Source: Desulfurococcales archaeon
GTDB lineage: Archaea; Thermoproteota; Thermoprotei_A; Sulfolobales; Fervidicoccaceae
NCBI GenBank assembly: GCA_027048265.1
Contig: JALTXS010000186.1
Span: 1 to 9,643 of the forward strand
Length of the DNA stretch: 9,643 bases
Reading direction: 5' to 3'
The notes below the pieces were generated by a model, which searched no databases, had not been told where the DNA came from, and was given only the letters and a program-made list of their open reading frames with translations. The translations under genes and the position numbers were made by a program. Position 1 is the stretch's first letter; every line of letters begins with the position of its first letter. Positions 1 to 6,174 of the stretch are shown in pieces.

Positions 1-702
1 CCCGGTAATGGTGAGGGGGATGTCATAAGCCTCCCGCCTCCCAGGCTCCGGGGGGAGGCGAGCCTGGAGGAGGCCCTTGCGCGTAGGAGAAGCCTCCGAG
101 AGTACGTGGAGGAGCCCCTCAGTCTCGAGGAGGTCTCCCAGGTGCTCTGGGCGGCCCAGGGCATAAGCGATGTCCGCCACGGGTTCCGGACCGCCCCGAG
201 CGCGGGGGCCACCTACCCCCTCGAGCTATACGCTGTGGCCAAGGCGGGGGGTGTCTCCCTTCCGGGCGGGGGCTTTCTTCCACCGGGGTCTTACAAGTAC
301 CTGCCCCACAGCCACAGCCTCAGGCTGGTGAAGCGGGGGGACTTCTCCCTGGAGCTCTACCGGGCCTGCGTGGACCAGGAGTGGGTCCTCGCAGCCCCCG
401 TGAACCTGGTGTTCACCGCGGTCTTCGAAAGGACCACGGGGAGGTACGGGGCCCGGGGGGTGAGGTATGTTTGGATGGAGGTGGGCCACGCGGGTCAGAA
501 CGTCTACCTGCAGGCAGTCTCTCTAGGCCTTGCGACGGTCGCGATAGGAGCCTTCTACGATGACTGGCTCCACCGCATAATAGGAGCGCCCCCGGAGGAG
601 AAGCCCCTCTACGTGATGACCCTGGCCCGGCCCCGCTTCTCCCCGAGGTCCGTCGACTTGGGGGAGCTCACCCGATACTGGGCGGAGAGGCGGGGCATCT
701 GA
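1..702 (+). CDS. SagB-type nitroreductase-family dehydrogenase, 5' partial
   Basis: The frame is open from base 1 to the TGA at 700-702. No start codon fits upstream of the conserved N-terminal region, so the gene begins before the window; the GTG at 106 lies inside the domain. Visible signatures are the FMN-phosphate-binding segment ARRRSLREY (79-105), LWAAQGI, then APSAGATYPLELYAV, and near the C-terminus GHAGQNVYLQAVSLGLATV followed by LYVMTLARPR. These are typical of the SagB-like branch of the nitroreductase superfamily, FMN-dependent oxidoreductases that usually work as cytosolic dimers. Stand-alone archaeal members have no known substrate, and no azole-peptide (SagC/D) partner genes are visible. 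It converges on the membrane protein gene at 726, leaving 23 bp. The family call is firm; the reaction is unknown. Confidence 0.88.
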   Translation, partial: PGNGEGDVISLPPPRLRGEASLEEALARRRSLREYVEEPLSLEEVSQVLWAAQGISDVRHGFRTAPSAGATYPLELYAVAKAGGVSLPGGGFLPPGSYKYLPHSHSLRLVKRGDFSLELYRACVDQEWVLAAPVNLVFTAVFERTTGRYGARGVRYVWMEVGHAGQNVYLQAVSLGLATVAIGAFYDDWLHRIIGAPPEEKPLYVMTLARPRFSPRSVDLGELTRYWAERRGI

Positions 703-721
703 GCCCCCCTGCTGGCGTCCC

Positions 722-726
722 TTTTT
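722..726 (+). terminator. T-run terminator after the nitroreductase gene
   Basis: A run of five T (722-726) lies 20 nt after the TGA at 702 and touches the stop codon of the convergent gene. Short T runs are enough for termination in archaea. No stem-loop is evident. Confidence 0.4.
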
Positions 727-1304
727 CAGCCTAGGACCCCCCATTCTACGAGGGAGGAGTGTATCATCTCTGCTGCTACGCTGGCTATGAGGAGGGCTAT
801 GAACTTGGACAGTGCCTTAACGCCCGTCACGCCCAGGAGCCTGCGGAGCAGGGGGGCGAAGTAGAGGACCACCCCCACGGTGAGGGCCGCTAGGACGAAG
901 GCTAGGGCCACCACGTTCTTGGGGTTCTGGGCGGAGAGGTGGAGGAGCACCGTGAGGGCACCGGGGCCCAGTATCATCGGGGTCGCCAGGGGCACCACGG
1001 CTACCTCCCCCGGCTCAACGCTCCGCACCTTGTGCTCTCCCTTCAGCATGTCGATGGCGATGACGAGCAGGAGTATCCCCCCACCCACCCCCAAGCTGGG
1101 GAGGTCGATGCCCAGGACCCTGAGGAGCGCGCCACCCGCGAAGACCATCACCGTGCCCAGGGCCATCACGAGGCCCACGCTCACCGCTGCGACCCTGTGG
1201 GCCTCCCGGGGGTCGTCCTCTCCGATGAGGGAGAGGTACACGGTCGCGGCTGTGAAGGGGTTGAGTATGATGAGGAGCTGGATGTAGATGTCGGCGAGCT
1301 GCAA
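726..1304 (-). CDS. MarC-family integral membrane protein
   Basis: A polytopic inner-membrane protein of 192 aa with about six hydrophobic helices. It carries the two family hallmarks: an N-terminal NPF (ILNPFTAATVYLSLI) and the re-entrant-like VPLATPMILGPGALTVLL. The family (formerly UPF0056) was once linked to multiple antibiotic resistance, but its transport role is unproven. I chose the TTG at 1304 because GGGGTGGGG lies 4 nt upstream and the N-terminus then matches the usual family length. In-frame GTG codons at 1322 and 1331 would add 6 or 9 residues (to 201 aa). A T-rich box near 1357-1366 (reverse strand TTTTACA) puts the transcript start near 1335, so the GTG starts would be almost leaderless and cannot be excluded. 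It stands alone, convergent with the nitroreductase. Confidence 0.85.
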   Translation of the reverse strand: MQLADIYIQLLIILNPFTAATVYLSLIGEDDPREAHRVAAVSVGLVMALGTVMVFAGGALLRVLGIDLPSLGVGGGILLLVIAIDMLKGEHKVRSVEPGEVAVVPLATPMILGPGALTVLLHLSAQNPKNVVALAFVLAALTVGVVLYFAPLLRRLLGVTGVKALSKFIALLIASVAAEMIHSSLVEWGVLG

Positions 1305-1498
1305 GCCCCCACCCCGTAGCACCCTGTGCACGGGTAGATGATTTTTGGCGAAGCGGATGTAAAAGGGGGAGGACGGGTCCGACCTGGTGCTGGATTGGTC
1401 CTGGAGTCAAGTTGTATACCCATATTGTTTGTCTTTCCTCTGGGAAACCTAATATCAAGGCTCATCCACATGTAGAGGTTGGGGCCTCAGAAAAGTAA

Positions 1499-1504
1499 GG
1501 GTGG
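1499..1504 (+). promoter_or_regulatory. Ribosome binding site for the AbrB-type gene
   Basis: GGGTGG lies 4 nt before the ATG at 1509. This favours that ATG over the in-frame TTG at 1479, although the weak TATA-like CTAATATC (1449-1456) would put a transcript start close to 1479. Confidence 0.5.
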
Positions 1505-1508
1505 AAAA

Positions 1509-1802
1509 ATGCCGTGGAAGGCTGCTGAGGTCAGGGTGAGCAGGGGCAGGAGGATCGTAATACCACGCAGGCTGGCAGAGGAGCTAGGCTTAGAGGAGGG
1601 GCGGAGGGTGCTGATAGAGGTGCGTGAAGGTATGCTTATAGTCAAGCCCCTGCCTGATGCCATAGACCTGGCCCTGCGTGGAGACTATGTTGCGGAGGTC
1701 AGTCTTGAGGAGATAGAGGAGGTAAGCAGAGAGGAACAGGAAAGAGTCCGAAATCCTGAATCTCTTCACCTACGCGAAAGAAAAACCAAGGCGAGCTTCT
1801 GA
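1509..1802 (+). CDS. AbrB/MazE-type antitoxin (swapped-hairpin DNA-binding protein), no toxin visible
   Basis: A 97-aa protein. Residues 5-48 form a SpoVT/AbrB swapped-hairpin fold: VSRGRRIVIPRRLAEELGL, then EEGRRVLIEVREGMLIVKP. This is the pattern of VapB/MazE antitoxins, which bind their own promoter as dimers and hold the toxin through the C-terminal tail. The tail here (from about residue 50) is acidic and helical (SLEEIEEVSREEQERV), as in crenarchaeal VapB proteins. The ATG at 1509 is preferred for its ribosome site; the TTG at 1479 would add 10 residues. A VapC-type PIN gene normally overlaps or follows directly, but none is found in the next 300 nt. It may be an orphan antitoxin, act on a VapC elsewhere, or be a plain regulator. 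Confidence 0.82.
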   Translation: MPWKAAEVRVSRGRRIVIPRRLAEELGLEEGRRVLIEVREGMLIVKPLPDAIDLALRGDYVAEVSLEEIEEVSREEQERVRNPESLHLRERKTKASF

Positions 1803-2107
1803 CACGCCACGTGATTACAAACACTGGTTGAGAAAACATCCCCGCCCCACCCAACACATCAAACATTGTCAACAAAAGGGACTAGGCACGCAACATGGGC
1901 CCGAGGCACTGTTGCCGGTCGCCTGACTGCCCCCGAGCACTGGAACCGGGGCCCTAACCTTCCCTTCATAATTTATATGATTGACTGGGGCACATTCTTT
2001 GGGCCATCTGTAGGGTTTCAGGCTGCCGATAGGTGGGACAGCAGAAGCTTACCTTGGGACAAAGGCTTAGAAGTTCAAAAGTCATACATTGAATCAGAGG
2101 AGCATGA
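1803..2107. other. Gene-free stretch between two antitoxin genes
   Basis: 305 nt without a convincing gene. An open frame crosses it (1866-2150) but has no family resemblance, no ribosome site, and overlaps the real vapB gene, so I do not call it. There is no recognisable PIN-domain remnant after the AbrB-type gene. The only clear signal is the TATA-like box at 1972-1978. Confidence 0.5.
1972..1978 (+). promoter_or_regulatory. TATA-like box upstream of vapB
   Basis: TTTATAT in an otherwise GC-rich context predicts a transcript start near 2000. That leaves a leader of about 105 nt before the vapB start at 2108, unusually long for a crenarchaeal antitoxin operon. It may serve vapBC or an unrecognised short RNA. 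Confidence 0.4.
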
Positions 2108-2317
2108 TTGCCCAAGGCTATTAGGGTCAGGTATGAGAACGGCGTTTTGAAGCCACTCGAGCCGTTGGACCCGTCTGAGGGGGAGGAGCTGGTCATCGTG
2201 CTGCAGAGCAGGAGTTTCTACAAGCTTGCCTCGGAAATGACATTCGAGGCGAAACAAAGCGTGGATGAAGTTCTGGGGGAGATCCGCAAACGTGGCAAGA
2301 GGCTCCATGAGCCATGA
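2108..2317 (+). CDS. vapB: VapB-type antitoxin of the DUF104 (AF2212-like) family
   Basis: A 69-aa protein starting PKAIRVRYENGVLKPLEPLD, then SEGEELVIVL. This is the short beta-strand signature of DUF104/AF2212-like antitoxins, found almost entirely in archaea and cyanobacteria next to PIN-domain toxins. The C-terminal half (SVDEVLGEIRKRGKRLHEP) is a basic helix likely to wrap around the toxin. The start is TTG at 2108, supported by GAGG at 2097-2100 and by family members beginning M-P-K; the ATG at 2104 is in another frame. Its TGA (2315-2317) overlaps the toxin ATG (2314-2316), the ATGA coupling usual for antitoxin-toxin pairs. The toxin frame is broken, so this antitoxin may now lack a functional partner. 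Confidence 0.85.
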   Translation: MPKAIRVRYENGVLKPLEPLDPSEGEELVIVLQSRSFYKLASEMTFEAKQSVDEVLGEIRKRGKRLHEP

Positions 2318-2808
2318 GTAATGTTGTCCTCGACACGAGCGTTGTTGCTAAGAGCGTTCTGGCCCACCTAGACACCTTCCCGCGAAAGTCTATGAGAGGG
2401 AAAGAGAGACCCGTGAAAAGATTCAACTCATCCCCGACCTTCTAGAGAGAACGAATTCCAAAGTATTCTTTCCAAAAGCGGGGGTTATTGAGGTCGCATC
2501 CGTGTTAAAGAGAAGCGACATCCCGTGGAGAATATTTTGGTACTTTTAGATAATATTAGCAGCTCGTTCATAATAGTTAGGAAGAGGCGCTCATCTACCG
2601 CAATGCACTCGAACTGGCGTTAGAGGTTGCTCCACCCGGGTTTGACACATACTTCCTTGCATTAGCGAGACATACAGGGTCTCTCCTAGTAACCGACGAC
2701 AAGGGTATGGCACAACATGCTAGGAGACTGAAGCTCGGCCAGATATTCGTGAGGGAGGCCACCTTGTGGGAAATTAGAGCAAGGCTACTGGGCCATCATA
2801 TGGGTTAG
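2314..2808 (+). pseudogene. vapC: VapC PIN-domain toxin interrupted by three -1 frameshifts
   Basis: Three frames joined in order give a PIN-domain ribonuclease of about 165 aa. Frame 1 from the ATG at 2314 gives SNVVLDTSVVAKSVL. After about 2388 the next frame gives VYERERETREKIQLIPDLLE and VIEVASVLKRSDIPW. After about 2528 a third gives ENILVLLDNISSSFIIV. After about 2581 the first frame resumes with EEALIYRNALELALE, GFDTYFLALARHTGSLLVTDD and the C-terminus, ending at TAG 2806-2808. The PIN acidic residues (D of LDTS, E of VIEVAS, D of GFDTYF and TDD) all survive, and every break is repaired by one extra G in a G run (AAG|GTC, TGG|GAG, AGG|GAA). As written, the first frame stops at TAG after only 45 codons. 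VapC toxins cut tRNA or rRNA. This is either a recently decayed gene or one damaged by sequencing error. Confidence 0.82.
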
Positions 2809-3028
2809 CTGGGCACGCTCCCCTGCAAAATGGAAAACCATAGACAAATGAACCAGGACATGCCAAGCTGGGGGATGCGCAAGTGTAGCCCGCCCCCGTC
2901 TATTGGGTTATTGTCCCTCTCAATACGGTCTCCTCAAAATAATACAATAACAGGAACTAGGACAGCCACCCAGACGCGTAACAATACTCACAACACGATA
3001 CAGTAAATAAGCCCCAGTATGTTGGGGG
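2809..3028. other. Gene-free spacer between vapC and the thioredoxin-like gene
   Basis: 220 nt with no plausible gene. It contains an AT-rich patch near 2935-2955 and, at its right end, a hairpin with a TTATTTA tail on the reverse strand, probably the terminator of the minus-strand gene. Confidence 0.4.
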
Positions 3029-3030
3029 CT
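3004..3030 (-). terminator. Hairpin plus T-rich tail at the end of the thioredoxin-like gene
   Basis: AGCCCC (3010-3015) pairs with GGGGCT (3025-3030) around a 9-nt loop. On the minus strand the stem overlaps the stop codon (3029-3031) and is followed by TTATTTA. This resembles an intrinsic terminator; the function is inferred. Confidence 0.45.
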
Positions 3031-3454
3031 AGGCCCGCCTGTTTGCAAAGCGTAGGATGGCGTCCCTTATCTTCTTATAGTCGTAGCCGTACTCGCTGGG
3101 GAGGAGGACCTCGGTCATCTGGCCCCCCTGGGAGTCTTTCTTGACCATGAGGACCATGGGGCTCCGGTCGACCCCGTGCTCGTGGAAGGCCCTCTTGCTC
3201 GCGGGGTTGTTGCAGTTGTTCTCGAAGAATGTGCAGACCACCTTGATGAAGTTGAAGCCCCTGAGCTTGGGGTCCTCAACGAGGGTGTCCCAGACAACGT
3301 CGAAGACCTTGCAGAAGGGGCACTTGAGGTTGTCGAAGTATATGAGGCTCAGGCCCTCGGGTATCTCGAGGGAGTCGGTCTTGACCCACTCCCCGCCCCG
3401 GTATACGTAGATGCCCTCCTTGCCAGACTCGTCCCTCTTGCCGAAGAGCCCCAT
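3029..3454 (-). CDS. Thioredoxin-fold protein with CPFC active site
   Basis: A 141-aa cytosolic protein with no signal peptide. A thioredoxin fold is shown by strand LSLIYFDN, then the redox motif KCPFC, helix KVFDVVWDTLVE, and the cis-proline loop in VDRSPMVLMV. Two more cysteines (VVCTFFENNC) lie seven residues apart between the active site and the cis-proline and could form a second disulfide. CPFC differs from thioredoxin CGPC; I infer a disulfide or glutaredoxin-like oxidoreductase. The ATG at 3454 is chosen because a full GGAGGTG ribosome site lies 6 nt upstream. An in-frame ATG at 3514 would add 20 residues and sits about 30 nt from a TATA-like TATTAA on the reverse strand, so it remains possible. 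Divergent from the superoxide dismutase gene, which suggests a shared role in oxidative stress. Confidence 0.78.
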   Translation of the reverse strand: MGLFGKRDESGKEGIYVYRGGEWVKTDSLEIPEGLSLIYFDNLKCPFCKVFDVVWDTLVEDPKLRGFNFIKVVCTFFENNCNNPASKRAFHEHGVDRSPMVLMVKKDSQGGQMTEVLLPSEYGYDYKKIRDAILRFANRRA

Positions 3455-3541
3455 GGCCTCCACCTCCTCCCGCTTGTCTGTTGGGGGCCATATGGGCTTA
3501 TGAGCCTTGTGCATGCCCGTGATGCTCTTGCTGTTAACGGC

Positions 3542-3565
3542 GTTAATACGATAGACTGATTAAAA
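3542..3565. promoter_or_regulatory. Divergent promoter region of thioredoxin-like gene and superoxide dismutase
   Basis: Two AT-rich boxes lie between the divergent genes. ATTAAAA (3559-3565) reads as a TATA box for the + strand, with a predicted start near 3588 and a leader of about 40 nt. GTTAATACGAT (3542-3552) reads as CGTATTAAC on the minus strand, with a predicted start near 3520. The two boxes are only 7 nt apart, so the promoters probably interfere or are co-regulated. Confidence 0.45.
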
Positions 3566-3627
3566 CCCGTGGGCCCAACAAAAGAGACAAGACCCACAAT
3601 ACAGAATTCTATGTCAAGGGTGAGAGC

Positions 3628-4242
3628 ATGTCCAAGAGATACGAGCTACCCCCACTCCCCTACAAGTACGATGCCCTCGAGCCCCACATCTCCGCAAAGA
3701 TAATGGAGCTCCACCACAGCAAGCACCACAAGGCCTACGTGGACGGGGCCAACAAGGCCCTCGACCTCCTCGACAGGGCCAAGAAGGGCGAGGAGATAGA
3801 CGTCAAGGCCGTTATGAGGGACCTGAGCTTCCACGTGGGAGGCCACGTGCTCCACAGCATATTCTGGCCCAACATGAGCCCCAACGGCGGGGGCAAGCCC
3901 GGGGGCAGGATAGCCGACTACATTGACCGCGAGTTCGGGAGCTTCGAGGCCTTCCAGAACATATTCACCAAGGCCGCCAACACCGTAGAGGGCGTAGGCT
4001 GGGCCGTCCTAGCCTACGACCCCCTCAGGGACACCCTCGTGGTCCACCAGGTCGAGAAGCACAACCTCCTACACCTCCAGGGACACACGCCTCTCCTAGT
4101 AATCGACGTCTGGGAGCACGCCTACTACCTCCAGTACCTCAACGTCAGGCCCAACTACGTCAAGGCCTGGTGGAACGTCGTCAACTGGGAAGACGTGGAC
4201 AAGAGACTAGAACGAGCAATAAACGCCGGAAGCCCCGTCTAA
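3628..4242 (+). CDS. sod: Superoxide dismutase, Fe/Mn family
   Basis: Converts superoxide to oxygen and hydrogen peroxide in the cytosol. The protein is full length at 204 aa. All four metal ligands are present: H29 (LHHSKHHKAYV), H73 (GGHVLHSIFW), D160 and H164 (IDVWEHAYYLQY). The gateway tyrosine is Y37. The C-terminal signature KAWWNVVNWEDV is intact. The bacterial second-shell Gln is absent; a His in VEKHNLLHL probably takes its place, as in crenarchaeal enzymes, so iron or cambialistic use is more likely than strict manganese use. The ATG at 3628 has GGTGA at 3619-3623. Codon use is strongly C-ending, as expected of a highly expressed gene. It is monocistronic, with a T run at 4293-4298 as likely terminator. 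Confidence 0.97.
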   Translation: MSKRYELPPLPYKYDALEPHISAKIMELHHSKHHKAYVDGANKALDLLDRAKKGEEIDVKAVMRDLSFHVGGHVLHSIFWPNMSPNGGGKPGGRIADYIDREFGSFEAFQNIFTKAANTVEGVGWAVLAYDPLRDTLVVHQVEKHNLLHLQGHTPLLVIDVWEHAYYLQYLNVRPNYVKAWWNVVNWEDVDKRLERAINAGSPV

Positions 4243-4292
4243 AACCAGAACCATCATTACAAATGGTATATTTGGTATATTATGGAGCAATG

Positions 4293-4298
4293 TTTTTT
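4293..4298 (+). terminator. T-run terminator after superoxide dismutase
   Basis: Six T residues about 50 nt past the stop codon. Just before it is the short AT-rich direct repeat TGGTATATT/TGGTATATT (4264-4281), which has no obvious function. No stem-loop is seen. Confidence 0.4.
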
Positions 4299-4469
4299 CT
4301 CCACACTCACAAAACGCCCCGACCGAGGCTCCTTACTTCTTAGGAAACAAATACACGTACATATCTTTAACAAAAAATAATACAAGACACCAGCCAAACG
4401 TCAATAAACAACCCAATAATGCATTTAAACAAACCCACTATCTCACATAAACACTGAGAAGATGACTTA

Positions 4470-4480
4470 GTATATATAGG
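4470..4480 (+). promoter_or_regulatory. Strong TATA box of the first surface-protein gene
   Basis: GTATATATAG at 4470-4479 predicts a transcript start near 4500, so the message has a very short leader. It ends the AT-rich 264-nt gap after the superoxide dismutase gene, in which I see no gene. Confidence 0.65.
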
Positions 4481-4518
4481 GATATACATAGAATATAACA
4501 TGCCCCGTGGGTGGACCC

Positions 4519-5934
4519 ATGGGTGGAAAATTTCAAAAAACACGAAAATCAGCTATCAGCCCCTACGCCGCAACTCTCACCCTCATCCTCGTGGTCGTAG
4601 TATCAGGAGTAATGATACACGCCTTCGTCAAACAAACCACCACCCAAGTCGAAACCGGTGGGGAAGAGGGAAGGCTAAACAAGGCCCTCATTGTAGAAGG
4701 ATACCAGGTCAAAAACGGCTTCCTAGTCATAACCCTCAGGAACCTTGGTAACACGCCCTCTATCCTCAAAGACGCTTACCTCTACACCCGCGACGGGGCC
4801 CTTGTTGGACACATGCCCATACCCGAGACGAGCATTCCCCCTAAGGGCGTAGCGGAAGTTGTGCTACCACCCCAGTTCTACAACCTACTCAACAAAACCC
4901 AAGGTCAAGCAAGCCTTGTTATTGCAGGTGACGCTGGAGGAATAATAGGAGCCAGCGAACCCCTTGTCATCAAAACAACTGAAATTCAGGAGAAAATCGA
5001 CAGTTATAGATACATATTAACATTCGGGTACCTCACTGGTAATAATGGCACTGATGCTAGGAGGTTGGACACTAGCAAAGACTACTGGTGGTTCTATCTA
5101 AACCTGCTCACCGGAGACTATGAGTTCGTTTATCATAACGCCACCGATAACACGAACCTCACGTTCTCCGGTAAAGCCTTTGTAACTACTGAAAGGGACC
5201 CCGTGATCGACCTTTACGCAATGACGCTGGATGAGAGGTTTAACCTTGGTCCCGGCGTCATAGCCATAAACCCGACAAGGGCCACGGATATCAACACCGT
5301 AACTATAATACCCACGACGGATTTCGACTGCAGCGGCTCCGCCATAACCTGGGCTCCCAATGATAATAAGTACTGGATTAAAGCGATAATGCACCCGCTC
5401 ACAGCTGACGCGAATGAAGTTTATCTTGACGCTCTCGTGATGCTTGAAGACTGGTACTTCCCCGGGGGCAAGACAAGGCCTATACCAGATTTCTTAAAAT
5501 ACGATAATCTCCTGGACCTAATAGCCCGGTTCACGATATTCAGTAACGGCACCGTGAGAATAGAGATAGACAGCGTCGCAGGTGGTAGGATGAGCATGGT
5601 CTTCTACAATGCTACACATCCCCTACCACCGATAAACACTCTCGCTGACTATGTGGTCAACTACTATAACACCGATTTATCACTAGCAACCGACCCCAAG
5701 ATAGGCCTCCTCTTCGTAAAACCCGGCAGGACAGCTATGATTAACACGACACAGTTTTTCGACCCAGCCAATCCCTCTAGCAGCCTCACTGTATACATGG
5801 ACAGCAACGACCCTCAGGGCGCCTATACCTACCCACCGTGTTTCAGCGTCGGTGTTGATGCAACCGACCTTTATAATGCGACTAGTGGAACCTATATTAG
5901 CTCCCCCGTGTTTGTTTTAGGCGGAAGCCCCTAA
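4519..5934 (+). CDS. Large extracellular protein with class III (pilin-like) signal; ectodomain not recognised
   Basis: A 471-aa protein that I do not recognise as a whole. Residues 1-10 are basic (KFQKTRK), followed by SAISPYAATLTLILVVVVSG, a hydrophobic stretch to about residue 37. This matches the class III signal of archaeal pilins and archaellins: prepilin peptidase would cut near K-S-A, leaving the helix as anchor or assembly stalk. Residues 57-150 are a beta-rich module (GFLVITLRNLGNTPSILKDA, then IPPKGVAEVVLPP) found again in the next gene. Residues 160-471 form a large beta-rich domain with many Trp and Tyr and eight N-x-S/T sequons in all, as for a glycosylated surface protein. The ATG at 4519 has GGGTGG 4 nt upstream; a near-leaderless GTG at 4507 would add four residues. 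Possibly a carbohydrate-binding partner of the following hydrolase (inference). Confidence 0.75.
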   Translation: MGGKFQKTRKSAISPYAATLTLILVVVVSGVMIHAFVKQTTTQVETGGEEGRLNKALIVEGYQVKNGFLVITLRNLGNTPSILKDAYLYTRDGALVGHMPIPETSIPPKGVAEVVLPPQFYNLLNKTQGQASLVIAGDAGGIIGASEPLVIKTTEIQEKIDSYRYILTFGYLTGNNGTDARRLDTSKDYWWFYLNLLTGDYEFVYHNATDNTNLTFSGKAFVTTERDPVIDLYAMTLDERFNLGPGVIAINPTRATDINTVTIIPTTDFDCSGSAITWAPNDNKYWIKAIMHPLTADANEVYLDALVMLEDWYFPGGKTRPIPDFLKYDNLLDLIARFTIFSNGTVRIEIDSVAGGRMSMVFYNATHPLPPINTLADYVVNYYNTDLSLATDPKIGLLFVKPGRTAMINTTQFFDPANPSSSLTVYMDSNDPQGAYTYPPCFSVGVDATDLYNATSGTYISSPVFVLGGSP

Positions 5935-5993
5935 GCGAGCTTCACCTCTCTACTAAATATGCCTCGTATGAACCGACTTAGTGAATATGCTTA

Positions 5994-6036
5994 TTTTTTG
6001 GTAAAATGTGTCGTTCTTTGTTTTCTATCCTTTTGC
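5994..6036 (+). terminator. T-rich terminator region after the first surface-protein gene
   Basis: Repeated T runs (first 5994-5999, then CTTTG, TTTTC and CCTTTTG clusters to about 6036) begin 60 nt after the stop at 5934. Strongly T-rich tracts of this kind are archaeal termination signals. Confidence 0.5.
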
Positions 6037-6119
6037 AGAATTTGTACTTCCTATTAATTTGGTATGTTTGTTAGGATTGTTCTCGAACTATAAGTGTAAT
6101 CTTGTTGTATGTGTAATAA

Positions 6120-6129
6120 TTTATATATA
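6120..6129 (+). promoter_or_regulatory. TATA box and ribosome site of the glycoside hydrolase gene
   Basis: TTTATATATA at 6120-6129 predicts a start near 6150. GAGGT at 6164-6168 lies 6 nt before the GTG at 6175 and supports that start over the ATG at 6181. The gene has its own promoter and is not simply read through from the gene upstream. Confidence 0.6.
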
Positions 6130-6174
6130 CGTATCCCCCTAGCCTTGTTTGATGATTAGCGACGAGGTAATTGC

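Noticed and set aside
106..702. GTG at 106 as start of the nitroreductase
   Set aside because: The FMN-binding segment lies upstream at 79-105 in the same frame, so the true start is before the window.
939..1319. Long open frames on the + strand across the MarC gene (880-1287 and 939-1319)
   Set aside because: Shadows of the minus-strand gene caused by GC-rich codon use; the translations have no membrane or domain pattern, while the minus-strand frame shows clear MarC motifs.
1866..2150. 94-codon open frame on the + strand between the two antitoxin genes
   Set aside because: No family resemblance, no ribosome site, atypical composition, and it overlaps the well-supported vapB in another frame.
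4264..4281. Short AT-rich direct repeat TGGTATATT/TGGTATATT as a possible repeat element or att site
   Set aside because: Only nine bases, in an AT-rich gap, and I saw no second copy elsewhere in the window.
4500..4751. ATG at 4500 starting an 83-codon frame right at the predicted transcript start
   Set aside because: It is out of frame with the surface protein, whose pilin-like signal lies over the same bases. The predicted peptide is basic and featureless.
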